Below, one piece after another: positions 1 through 6,479 of a stretch of 7,226 nucleotides of DNA. The notes beneath the pieces were generated by a model. It made no database searches. It was given only the letters and a program-made list of their open reading frames with translations, and was not told where the DNA came from. The translations under genes were made by a program, and so were the position numbers. The stretch's first letter is position 1. Each line of letters starts with the position of its first letter. The DNA is from an uncultured Alistipes sp. (GTDB lineage: Bacteria > Bacteroidota > Bacteroidia > Bacteroidales > Rikenellaceae), in NCBI GenBank assembly GCA_900550925.1, contig URTU01000090.1:1-7226 (forward strand), read 5' to 3'.

Positions 1-529
1 CCCCGCCGCTGGCCGTCAGAATCAGCCGCCGCACGGGAGAGTGTTCGCCCGCCAGGCACTGGAATATCGCCGAATGTTCGGAGTCTACCGGCACGATCGG
101 CGCACGGTTCTCGGCCGCAAGCCGCATGACCAGCTCGCCGCCCACAACCAGTGTCTCCTTGTTTGCCAGCGCGACCTTCTTGCCCGTCTCGACGGCCGCC
201 ACCGTCGGCAGCAGACCCGCATATCCGACCAGCGCATTGACCACCACATCGACATTCGAGCCGCGCACAACCTCTTCCATTGCCCGCGCGCCGGCATAGA
301 CCTTCACATCGGTAGCCGAGAGCGCCTCGCTCAAGGCATCGTAAAGCGATTCGTCGGCTATAACCACACAATCGGCATCGAATTCCACGGCCTGACGCGC
401 CAGCATCTGCCAGTTGCGACGAGCCGTCAGCACGGTTATTTCGAACATGTCGCGGTGGGCGCCAACCACATCGAGTGTTTGTACGCCTATCGACCCCGTG
501 GATCCAAGAACTGCAAGTCGTTGTTTCAT
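1..529 (-). CDS. dxr: 1-deoxy-D-xylulose 5-phosphate reductoisomerase, N-terminal part (cut by window edge)
   Basis: Cytosolic NADPH-dependent enzyme that rearranges and reduces 1-deoxy-D-xylulose 5-phosphate to 2-C-methyl-D-erythritol 4-phosphate, the first committed step of the MEP isoprenoid pathway. The 176 residues visible start MKQRLAVLGSTGSIG, with the family's nucleotide-binding loop GSTGSIG at residues 9-15. Further conserved blocks follow: NALVGYAGLLPT (98-109), LANKETLVVGGEL (121-133) and VDSEHSAIFQ (148-157). D149 and E151 in the last block correspond to the metal ligands D150/E152 of E. coli Dxr. The reading ends at LTASGG, where the family continues with PF(R). About 200 more residues are expected beyond the left edge. 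The frame is intact throughout. It starts 25 bp after the M23-like gene, with a purine-rich AGAGAAGGGG stretch before the ATG, so the two are probably co-transcribed. In many Bacteroidota an rseP-type protease follows dxr; here that would be outside the window. Confidence 0.97.
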   Translation of the reverse strand, partial: MKQRLAVLGSTGSIGVQTLDVVGAHRDMFEITVLTARRNWQMLARQAVEFDADCVVIADESLYDALSEALSATDVKVYAGARAMEEVVRGSNVDVVVNALVGYAGLLPTVAAVETGKKVALANKETLVVGGELVMRLAAENRAPIVPVDSEHSAIFQCLAGEHSPVRRLILTASGG

Positions 530-554
530 GATATCTATCCCCTTCTCTCTTGCG

Positions 555-1415
555 TCAGAAAACTATGTAACTCTCCGGATCGACCGGTTTGCCGTCACTC
601 CAGATCTCGAACTGCAACATCCGCGGGGTATTTCCCTCCTCGACCGCATCGCTGTTGTTGCCGATGATCTCGCCGGCCCTCAGCTTCTGCCCCACCTCAA
701 CCAGCGACTGCGACAGGTTACGGTAGATCGAGATTATGTTGTCGGCATGCTGCACCTCGACCAGATACCCCGTATCGGGCGACCATACGCTCAGGATAAC
801 CGTCCCCGGCTCGATGGCCACTACCTGGGTGCCTGTCGTCGAAGCTATGCTCACACCCATCTGGCCCTGCCTGGGGTTGAACTTGTTGACGATGATTCCG
901 CCCGCAAGCGGAGAGATCAGCTCCATCGATTCGCGGACGCTGCGGCGGCCCGGCTGACGGGCTATCGAATAGTCTCCGTCGCCTTCGAGCTGGGCCCGCA
1001 GGATCGAATCCTCGGCCGACGGCATGACGATCGTCTTGTCAGCGTTCACCTGGTTCTGGTCGGTCAACGTGCGCATGACGGGTGTCTTGCCCTCCATGAT
1101 CAGGGCTATGTTGTCGCTGTAGACCTTCATCTGGTTGAGCTGGCGCTCCATCGAGTCGAGCCGGACGATATTCTCCATGAGCATCGTCCGCGACTTGTTG
1201 CCCTGATACCCGGGCAGGAACTCCAGCAGCGGCGTATAGGCCACCGTCGAGAGTATGACGATGAACAGCACCAGAATCAGCGCGATGAAGCCGGCCGCAA
1301 TGCTCAACGGCGAGATGTACATGTACCACAACTCCTTGTTGTCGCGTTCGTCACGGAGGCTCAGGCGGTGTTTGCGCCACAGGCTGCGTATCTTGTCTGC
1401 AAGTTTCAATTTCAT
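555..1415 (-). CDS. Membrane-anchored LytM/M23-fold protein with a degenerate active site
   Basis: 286 residues. A basic N-terminal cytoplasmic stretch (1-36) is followed by one transmembrane helix (about 38-60), then a probably helical or coiled-coil stalk (about 72-110), and a C-terminal LytM-like beta domain (about 167-286) facing the periplasm. Fold landmarks of M23 are present: SPLAGGIIVNKFNPR (168-182), GTQVVAIEPGTV (195-206), TGYLVEVQH (215-223), VGQKLRAGEIIG (241-252) and FEIWSDGKPVDPESYI (269-284). The catalytic positions are not. The HxxxD motif reads Q185-MGV-S189, the middle histidine (YxH) reads N233, and HxH reads M266-L-Q268. Such LytM proteins (EnvC and NlpD are known cases) act by activating other wall hydrolases or as scaffolds; a similar role here is inference. 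It lies directly upstream of dxr and is probably co-transcribed with it. Automatic annotation would likely name it an M23 metallopeptidase. I expect the fold, but not the activity. Confidence 0.92.
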   Translation of the reverse strand: MKLKLADKIRSLWRKHRLSLRDERDNKELWYMYISPLSIAAGFIALILVLFIVILSTVAYTPLLEFLPGYQGNKSRTMLMENIVRLDSMERQLNQMKVYSDNIALIMEGKTPVMRTLTDQNQVNADKTIVMPSAEDSILRAQLEGDGDYSIARQPGRRSVRESMELISPLAGGIIVNKFNPRQGQMGVSIASTTGTQVVAIEPGTVILSVWSPDTGYLVEVQHADNIISIYRNLSQSLVEVGQKLRAGEIIGNNSDAVEEGNTPRMLQFEIWSDGKPVDPESYIVF

Positions 1416-1439
1416 TGCGTCAGTTCGAGTTTATCTTGA

Positions 1440-1470
1440 CAAAGGTAATAATTTTGGGCGAGTTGCGAAA
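1440..1470 (-). promoter_or_regulatory. Bacteroidota-type promoter of the M23-like/dxr operon
   Basis: On the minus strand a TACCTTTG box (1447-1440) matches the Bacteroidota -7 consensus TAnnTTTG. It is preceded by TTTC (1470-1467) at a 19-base spacing, one mismatch from the -33 box TTTG. Transcription would begin near 1433, giving a short leader of about 18 bases before the ATG at 1415. It lies just upstream of the M23-like gene and would also serve dxr. Confidence 0.65.
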
Positions 1471-1524
1471 CTCTTCTTCTCCGAATTATGCCCGCCCGTC
1501 AGACAGTAACGTAAAATCGGACGG

Positions 1525-1532
1525 CAAAAGTA
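1525..1532 (-). promoter_or_regulatory. Possible second, distal promoter box for the M23-like/dxr operon
   Basis: TACTTTTG on the minus strand also fits TAnnTTTG, but no TTTG-like -33 box sits 19-21 bases upstream. If used, it would give a leader of about 100 bases. It is weaker than the box at 1440-1447 and may be chance. The rest of the gap between 1416 and 1615 shows no gene and no clear intrinsic terminator for the upstream CYTH gene, so read-through from CYTH into the M23-like gene is possible. Confidence 0.25.
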
Positions 1533-1615
1533 CTCCGCCAGCAACTATTTTTATGACAATGACACGGTTTGACGGGAACGGGAACGGATATCGCCCGGCC
1601 GCCCGCCTTAACATA

Positions 1616-2092
1616 TCACTCTCTGTCCCGCCACAGCCGATACGGTTCGCCGACCAGATGGGCATTGTAATATCGCCGGTCACCCGTCACCTCGCGTCCC
1701 AGCCACGCCGGCCGTTTGAAGGATTCGTCGGCAGAGCGAAGTTCAATCTCCGCCACCACAAGCCCATCATTGTCGCCATGGAACTCGTCGACCTCGAACG
1801 TATGTCCGCCCACAGGCACCAGATAGCGCACCTTCTCGATCACGCCGTCGCACAGCCGCAACATCTCGCGGGCCTCCCCGACCGGTATCCCGTACTCCCA
1901 TTCGCTGCGGCTCACCCCGTCGGCACTCGGCCCCTTGACCGTCAAAAAGCCCTTTTCACCACCGATCCGCACCCGTACCGTACGGCCGCGCTCCACGGCC
2001 AGATACCCCTGCACCATCTCGATACTGCCAACGGATGCCGTTCTGTATCCGTCGTCCGAAACAAGAAACTTACGTTCAATTTCGACTGCCAT
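1616..2092 (-). CDS. CYTH-domain (triphosphate tunnel metalloenzyme family) protein
   Basis: 158 residues forming a single CYTH domain. Family members are small cytosolic beta-tunnel enzymes that bind a triphosphate and divalent metal; characterised bacterial ones include tripolyphosphatases and class IV adenylate cyclases. The defining ExExK motif is E4-I-E6-R-K8. Tunnel residues follow in the expected order: basic VRVRI (39-43), TVKG (51-54), acidic EWEYGIP (64-70), K87/R89 in the IEKVRY strand, EVDEFHG (100-106) and AEIEL (114-118). The C-terminal YYNAHL (141-146) is typical of the short bacterial subgroup. I chose the ATG at 2092 because homologues begin just before EIERKF. The in-frame ATG at 2107 would lie only about ten bases from the predicted transcription start. 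Substrate cannot be read from sequence; an inorganic triphosphatase is the best guess. It is divergent from an alkaline phosphatase, a possible phosphate-metabolism link. Confidence 0.93.
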   Translation of the reverse strand: MAVEIERKFLVSDDGYRTASVGSIEMVQGYLAVERGRTVRVRIGGEKGFLTVKGPSADGVSRSEWEYGIPVGEAREMLRLCDGVIEKVRYLVPVGGHTFEVDEFHGDNDGLVVAEIELRSADESFKRPAWLGREVTGDRRYYNAHLVGEPYRLWRDRE

Positions 2093-2122
2093 AACACTTG
2101 CCTTCATTGTTTTTCACAGACA

Positions 2123-2154
2123 CAAATATACGCACTTCCCGGATCATCCGCAAG
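2123..2154 (-). promoter_or_regulatory. Promoter of the CYTH gene
   Basis: Minus-strand TATATTTG (2130-2123) is a full match to TAnnTTTG. CTTG (2154-2151), one mismatch from TTTG, lies 20 bases upstream. The predicted start is near 2116, leaving about 24 bases to the ATG at 2092. An 11-bp palindrome, CGGATcATCCG (2140-2150), sits inside the spacer between the two boxes and could be an operator, but its arms are short. Confidence 0.6.
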
Positions 2155-2190
2155 CCCGCAAAAGAGCATTCCCCCGACCCGGTAACACCA

Positions 2191-2202
2191 CTGTACCTAC
2201 AG
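2191..2202. repeat. Short inverted repeat CTGTA-CC-TACAG in the divergent spacer
   Basis: Five-base arms with a 2-base centre, between the CYTH and alkaline phosphatase promoters. Its centre is 26 bp from that of the longer inverted repeat at 2215-2230. Arms this short can occur by chance; it is listed because it lies with other inverted repeats in a 211-bp regulatory spacer. Confidence 0.25.
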
Positions 2203-2214
2203 AATCACAACCGG

Positions 2215-2230
2215 CGATTGCCTGCAATCG
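2215..2230. repeat. Inverted repeat overlapping the -33 region of the alkaline phosphatase promoter (possible operator)
   Basis: CGATTGC-CT-GCAATCG is a perfect 7-bp inverted repeat with a 2-base centre. It covers the ATTG/TTGC bases that would serve as the -33 box for the TATATTTG at 2241, so a dimeric regulator bound here would compete with RNA polymerase. It has no downstream T-run, so it is not a terminator. No regulator can be named from the sequence. Confidence 0.45.
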
Positions 2231-2248
2231 AAAAAAGCAGTATATTTG
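2217..2248 (+). promoter_or_regulatory. Promoter of the alkaline phosphatase gene
   Basis: TATATTTG (2241-2248) matches the Bacteroidota -7 box exactly. ATTG (2217-2220), at 20 bases spacing, is one mismatch from the -33 box TTTG. Transcription would start near 2255, giving a leader of about 50 bases before the ATG at 2304. There is no strong Shine-Dalgarno in the leader, which is usual in this phylum. Confidence 0.65.
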
Positions 2249-2303
2249 TTGAGCGGATGAGCACGTCATTCGCCACGAACCCTTAAAACTTCCACATACT
2301 CAA

Positions 2304-3485
2304 ATGAAAACACTTCGTTATCTGACTATCCTTCTGCTCGGCACGGCGGTCGTATCCTGCACGTGCGAGAAACCGCAGCAGGCCAAAAACGTAATCTTTC
2401 TGATCGGCGACGGCATGGGTTTCGGCGCCGTATCGTCACTGCTGCTTTCGGAAGATGACTCTACGGCCTTCGAACAGGCCCCCGTCATCGGGTTGTCCGA
2501 GACCTGCTCGGCCGACAACTTCGTCACCGACTCCCCCGCCGGCGGCACGGCCCTGGCAACAGGCGTGCGTACACGCAACGGCTATCTGGGTGTCGACCCC
2601 GACGGCAAACCCCTCACCAGCATTCTGAAAAAAGCTCAGCAGATGGGCAAACGCAGCGGCATAGTCGTAAATACCGTACTGACGGAAGCTACCCCCGCAG
2701 CATTCTATGCGGGCGTCACCAGCCGCTCAAAGAGTTATGATATCGCCGCACAATTCGTCGAAAGCGGCGTGGATGTAGCCATAGGGTCCGGGTTGAGCGT
2801 CTTCATCAACCGCCCCGACTCGGTCGACCTGACCGCCGAACTCATCAACCGCGGCTATGATGTCTACCTCGACTGGAAATCAGTTGCCTCGACATCGTCC
2901 GACCGCTTTGTCGGCATCCTGCCCATGTCGGATGTACACCGCCGCAACAAGCAATCGGCCGGTGAAGCGGGTGCCGCCGACGGTGCCGAAGTGTGCCTGG
3001 CGGCCAAACTGGCGGCCTCGCAACCGGTCGAAGAGAGCGATTCGACCCCCCAGTCCGACCCCACGCAATACCTTTCACGAGCTGTCGGCAAGGCTCTCGA
3101 AACCCTTTCCCGCAACAATGACAACGGATTTTTCCTGATGATCGAGAGCGCTATCATTGATGGTTACGGCCACAACAACGACTCGGAAGGGATGGTTGAG
3201 GAGATGCGCGAATTCAATACTACATTGCAACTTCTGGCCGATTACGTCCGGCTGCACCCCGAAACGCTTCTGGTTGTCACGGCCGACCATGAGACCGGAG
3301 GAACCGGGGTCTCCTACCGCCACTTCGACGTGGGTGAGAAGGCCGATGTATTGCTCTCGTTCAGTACTAAAGGCCACACCGGTACCATAGTACCCATATT
3401 TGCATACGGTGCCGGCGCCGATCATTTCGGCACGATCATGAAAAACACCGACATCCCGAAACGCATCGAGGCTTTGATGGAATAG
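2304..3485 (+). CDS. Alkaline phosphatase, lipoprotein (PhoA superfamily)
   Basis: Hydrolyses phosphate monoesters outside the cytoplasm, releasing inorganic phosphate. 393 residues. The N-terminus is a lipoprotein signal: basic start, hydrophobic core and lipobox VVSC with acylated C19. Active-site residues line up with E. coli PhoA at matching local spacing: D36 (D51, in IGDGMG), nucleophile S77 (S102, in TDSPAGGTALATG), T130 (T155), R141 (R166), E281 (E322), D286 (D327), H290 (H331), D328-H329 (D369-H370, in TADHETGG) and H358 (H412). All zinc ligands are therefore present and the enzyme should be active. Positions 153 and 328 of E. coli (D, K) are E128 and G287 here; these tune the magnesium site and pH optimum in characterised enzymes. 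It is shorter than E. coli PhoA (471 aa). It has its own promoter and a strong terminator, so it is a single-gene unit, divergent from the CYTH gene. Confidence 0.95.
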   Translation: MKTLRYLTILLLGTAVVSCTCEKPQQAKNVIFLIGDGMGFGAVSSLLLSEDDSTAFEQAPVIGLSETCSADNFVTDSPAGGTALATGVRTRNGYLGVDPDGKPLTSILKKAQQMGKRSGIVVNTVLTEATPAAFYAGVTSRSKSYDIAAQFVESGVDVAIGSGLSVFINRPDSVDLTAELINRGYDVYLDWKSVASTSSDRFVGILPMSDVHRRNKQSAGEAGAADGAEVCLAAKLAASQPVEESDSTPQSDPTQYLSRAVGKALETLSRNNDNGFFLMIESAIIDGYGHNNDSEGMVEEMREFNTTLQLLADYVRLHPETLLVVTADHETGGTGVSYRHFDVGEKADVLLSFSTKGHTGTIVPIFAYGAGADHFGTIMKNTDIPKRIEALME

Positions 3486-3525
3486 ACCTCAGGCGGGAAC
3501 TAACAGCTGTTTTCAGCAGACTGCC

Positions 3526-3567
3526 CTACTCGATCCCTAATTTTAATAGGGATCGAGTAGTTTTTTT
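3526..3567 (+). terminator. Strong intrinsic terminator of the alkaline phosphatase gene
   Basis: A perfect 14-bp stem (CTACTCGATCCCTA, 3526-3539, with its complement at 3547-3560), a 7-base loop and seven Ts at 3561-3567. It starts 40 bases after the phosphatase stop. The opposite strand has no T-run after the stem, so it does not look bidirectional. The remaining stretch up to the kinase stop (3568-3663) holds no gene and no evident terminator for the oncoming minus-strand transcript. Confidence 0.94.
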
Positions 3568-3663
3568 GTGTATGTAGAAGAGAAGTGATACACAGCGCTG
3601 ACCTTCTGCGAATTGCCGTCGTAAATATACATATGTGGCGACTCGGAATGCCGCCAGCCGCCT

Positions 3664-4977
3664 CTACCCGATCTGCAGAGTGAAGGTCACCCGCCGGTCC
3701 GTATTGCAGCTCAGGCGCAGCGACCCGCCGTGGAGCTGCATGATCCGTCGCGAAAGGCTCAATCCGATCCCTGAACCATCAGGCTTGGTCGTATAGAACG
3801 GCGTAAAGATATTTTCGGTTACCTCCGCCGGTATCGCCCCGCCATTGTCGCTGAACTCGATAATGACATGCTCGGCCGAATCGATCCGCGAACGGATCCA
3901 GATCTCTCCGTCACTGCGTCCGGCAATAGCCTCACGGGCATTCTTGAGCAGGTTGACGGCTACCTGGCCCAATTGCGACTTGTCGGCATAAATCATCGTG
4001 TCGTCCGGTTCGATGTCGACGTGAATCCGCAGAGCGTCATCCTCGGCCGCAGTCAGAACAACGGCCTGCCTGATAAGTTCGCGTACCTCGAACGGTTCGC
4101 GTTGCGGCGCCGGAATCCTCGTGAAACGGCGGTAACCCTCAACGAAGGTCACCAACCGGCGGCTCGTCGCAGAGATGGTCTCCAAACCTCGAACAATATC
4201 GGGATCCATCGGCCGGTCGAGATGCAGTAGCGTATCGCTGAGCGAGGTGATCGGTGCCAGCGAGTTCATGATCTCGTGGGTCAGGATGCGGGACAGTTTG
4301 CTCCACGATTCGACCTGAATCTCATTCGCCTCGCTGTTGATGTCGCTGACGGAGATGACGCGCCGGTGACGATCTTCGAGCGTAATCTCGGCACACCCCA
4401 ACGTAAGGATCATCTCTCCGGTTTCGGTCATGCACGAGACTCGCAGTTTTTCACCCGGACGTATCGATGCAAGCGCCCGCGATACTTCGGGTGCCGAATC
4501 CTCAAGCTGCCGGAGGTGGTTCAGACGCGGAAGGCCGAAAATACGCAACGCCTCGCCGTTGGCCTGATAGACACTGCCCGTATCGTTGACGGTGATCAGT
4601 CCCGTCTTGGCGCTCTCCATGATAAGCTGATAGTATCGTTCGCGCTCTTCGGCCCGCAGTTTTGTCCGTGCGAGAATATCCTTAATGCGGTTGAGGGCGG
4701 CGTTGAGCATCGTATTGTCGACCTTCGAGGAGTCCTCATTGAACCGGAATGTCAGGTCATCGCTGTCGATGGCGTTGAACATGAATGTAACGCGCCGTAC
4801 CGAATCGCCGTAACAGTGCAGAATCCGGATAAAGGCCAACACCATGACCGGAACACAGATCAGTGTCAGCGGATATAGGCCCCGTACCAGAATCCAACCG
4901 CAGATCAAGGATGCCACGCACAACACCAGGCTCCATGTGATTACGGGACCGTATGCAATTCCTTTCGAGAGTCTCAT
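3664..4977 (-). CDS. NtrY-like sensor histidine kinase
   Basis: 437-residue membrane kinase that should phosphorylate the response regulator encoded just upstream. Two N-terminal transmembrane helices (about 11-31 and 35-52) are joined by only a few residues, so there is essentially no periplasmic sensor domain. A linker (53-112) leads to a PAS-like domain (about 113-210; RYYQLIMESAKTGLITVND at its start), followed by the kinase core. The H-box ILTHEIMNSLAPI (231-243) carries the phospho-acceptor H234. The N-box VNLLKNAREA has N342 and N346, G1 is SDNGG (376-380), the F-box is IFTPFYTTK (390-398) and G2 is GSGIGLSLS (401-409). All catalytic boxes are intact. Its ATG overlaps the regulator's TGA in an ATGA, implying translational coupling and one operon. 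The signal is unknown; with no periplasmic domain it is probably sensed in the membrane or through the cytoplasmic PAS domain. Confidence 0.94.
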   Translation of the reverse strand: MRLSKGIAYGPVITWSLVLCVASLICGWILVRGLYPLTLICVPVMVLAFIRILHCYGDSVRRVTFMFNAIDSDDLTFRFNEDSSKVDNTMLNAALNRIKDILARTKLRAEERERYYQLIMESAKTGLITVNDTGSVYQANGEALRIFGLPRLNHLRQLEDSAPEVSRALASIRPGEKLRVSCMTETGEMILTLGCAEITLEDRHRRVISVSDINSEANEIQVESWSKLSRILTHEIMNSLAPITSLSDTLLHLDRPMDPDIVRGLETISATSRRLVTFVEGYRRFTRIPAPQREPFEVRELIRQAVVLTAAEDDALRIHVDIEPDDTMIYADKSQLGQVAVNLLKNAREAIAGRSDGEIWIRSRIDSAEHVIIEFSDNGGAIPAEVTENIFTPFYTTKPDGSGIGLSLSRRIMQLHGGSLRLSCNTDRRVTFTLQIG

Positions 4978-6344
4978 AATCCGTATCGTTTAATCTTGTT
5001 GTAGAGAGTCTGGCGCGTAATGCCCAACTGGCGGGCCACTTCGGTCATGTTTCCGCCGCAGCGGGACATTGCCTGGGCGATCATCGAGCGTTCCATCTCG
5101 TCGAGAGTCGTGAATCCGGCTTCGGCCGATGGCGGCACGGAGGCCGGGCGCAGCAGCAGCGTCGACGGCGTTATCACCGGGCCGTCGCTCAGAATCACGG
5201 CCTTTTCGATCGAGTGCTGCAACTCACGTATGTTGCCGGCCCAGGGATACTCCTCCATTTCGCGGACAGCCTCGGACGAGAATCCTTCGATCGGTTTCGC
5301 ATACTTTGCGGCATAGCGGTGCAGGAAACTTTCGGCCAGCGGGAGGATATCCTCACGTCGCTGGCGCAGCGGCGGCAGGTCGATATGTATCGTATTGATA
5401 CGGTACAGAAGGTCTTCGCGGAAATTTCCCTCGGCCACCATTCCGTACAGGTCGCGGTTCGTTGCCGAAATGAGACGTATATCGACCGTTATCGGAGTAT
5501 TGCTTCCCACGCGTACGATCCGTCCGCTCTGGAGCGCCGTCAGGAGTTTCGACTGCAGGTGAGGCGGCAGGTTGCCTATCTCGTCGAGAAAAAGTGTTCC
5601 GTGGTCAGCCACCTCGAACTTGCCGGCACGGTCGGTCCGGGCGTCGGTGAAGGCACCCTTGACGTGGCCGAAAAGCTCGCTTTCGAAAAGCGTCTCGGGA
5701 ACGGCCCCCATGTCTACCGAAACCATCAGTTCACTGCGGCGTGCCGAACGGTTGTGGATCTCGCGGGCCAGCATCTCCTTACCCGTACCGTTCTCACCGG
5801 TAATAAGAATATTGGCATCTGTTGCCGCCACCTTCTCGACGATATCGCGGATACGGGCCATCGCCGGACTTGTCCCCCAGAACATCGGCTCCTCGTGCGT
5901 CAACTCGCGCTTGATCTCCTTCAGCTGCTTCACCTCGCGCTGCGACCTGGCAAGGTTGTATGCGTTGCGCAGGGCCGCCACCAACCGATCGTTGTCCCAG
6001 GGCTTGACCACGAAGTCGACGGCACCGTCGCGCATGGCCCGCACCGCCAGGTCGATGTCGGCATAAGCCGTAAAGAGCACGACTTTGATGTCGGGTCGGT
6101 TGCGGTGAATCTCCTGCAGCCAGTAGAAGCCTTCGTTTCCGGTATTGATGCCGGCCGAGAAGTTCATGTCGAGCAGGATGACATCGACAGGTTCGCGACG
6201 GATCGTCGTCATGAGCTGGTTGGGTGACGAAAGTGTCAGGACGCGGGCGAAATAGTTGCCCATAAGCAGCTGAATGGCTGCCAGAATACTGCGGTTGTCA
6301 TCAACGACGAGCAGAGTTCCCTCTCTCTCTTTTGCCATGGTCAT
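4974..6344 (-). CDS. NtrC-family sigma-54-dependent response regulator
   Basis: 456 residues with three domains. The receiver (about 10-128) has acidic D15/D16, phospho-acceptor D59 (ILLDMNF), T92 and K114. The AAA+ domain (about 153-385) has Walker A GENGTGKE (183-190), Walker B LFLDEIG (251-257), R309/R315 in NFREDLLYR, and WAGNIRELQ (368-376). The Fis-type DNA-binding domain (about 420-456) ends TEVARQLGITRQTLYNKIKRYGL. The sigma-54-contacting loop reads GAFTDA (230-235) rather than GAFTGA, a variant seen in other family members. After phosphorylation by the kinase it should form a ring and use ATP to open sigma-54 promoters; the likely target is the divergent TolC-type gene. A second ATG two codons in (6338) is also possible. 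No clear Shine-Dalgarno or TAnnTTTG box precedes it, so its own promoter is unidentified. Confidence 0.96.
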   Translation of the reverse strand: MTMAKEREGTLLVVDDNRSILAAIQLLMGNYFARVLTLSSPNQLMTTIRREPVDVILLDMNFSAGINTGNEGFYWLQEIHRNRPDIKVVLFTAYADIDLAVRAMRDGAVDFVVKPWDNDRLVAALRNAYNLARSQREVKQLKEIKRELTHEEPMFWGTSPAMARIRDIVEKVAATDANILITGENGTGKEMLAREIHNRSARRSELMVSVDMGAVPETLFESELFGHVKGAFTDARTDRAGKFEVADHGTLFLDEIGNLPPHLQSKLLTALQSGRIVRVGSNTPITVDIRLISATNRDLYGMVAEGNFREDLLYRINTIHIDLPPLRQRREDILPLAESFLHRYAAKYAKPIEGFSSEAVREMEEYPWAGNIRELQHSIEKAVILSDGPVITPSTLLLRPASVPPSAEAGFTTLDEMERSMIAQAMSRCGGNMTEVARQLGITRQTLYNKIKRYGL

Positions 6345-6479
6345 TTATAGGATATACGGAAGATGCGTGCGCAGGGGCTCCCGCTAACATGGCAGACACC
6401 CCGACGACGGATCGACTCCGGTGGGTTCGACGCGATAAAATTAGTCATTTCGGCAAGGAAAAGTATCTTCATGTACAGA

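Noticed and set aside
41..1439. Long plus-strand open frames (41-667, 414-1439) opposite dxr and the M23-like gene
   Set aside because: They lie antisense to two genes with clear family motifs, and their translations are Arg/His-rich with no recognisable domain. They are shadow frames of GC-rich coding DNA.
1561..1610. GC-rich stretch with GGAACGGGAACGG as a terminator for the CYTH gene
   Set aside because: I could not fold a convincing stem followed by a T-run on the minus strand.
3502..3511. AACAGCTGTT palindrome just after the phosphatase stop
   Set aside because: It is a 10-bp perfect palindrome, but with no loop and no T-run; the real terminator follows at 3526. Likely chance.
5214..6227. 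337-codon plus-strand open frame opposite the response regulator
   Set aside because: Fully antisense to an intact NtrC-family gene with all motifs; composition is that of a shadow frame.
6321..6330. (CT)5 dinucleotide tract at codons 5-8 of the response regulator, as a phase-variation switch
   Set aside because: Five units is short for slipped-strand switching, and the tract is explained by the codons for KEREG. Nothing else suggests phase variation.
6377..6393. GG-N10-GC spacing on the minus strand upstream of the response regulator
   Set aside because: The surrounding bases (GCGGGAGCCCCTGCGCA on the minus strand) do not resemble TTGGCAC or TTGC. Spacing alone in GC-rich DNA is weak evidence.
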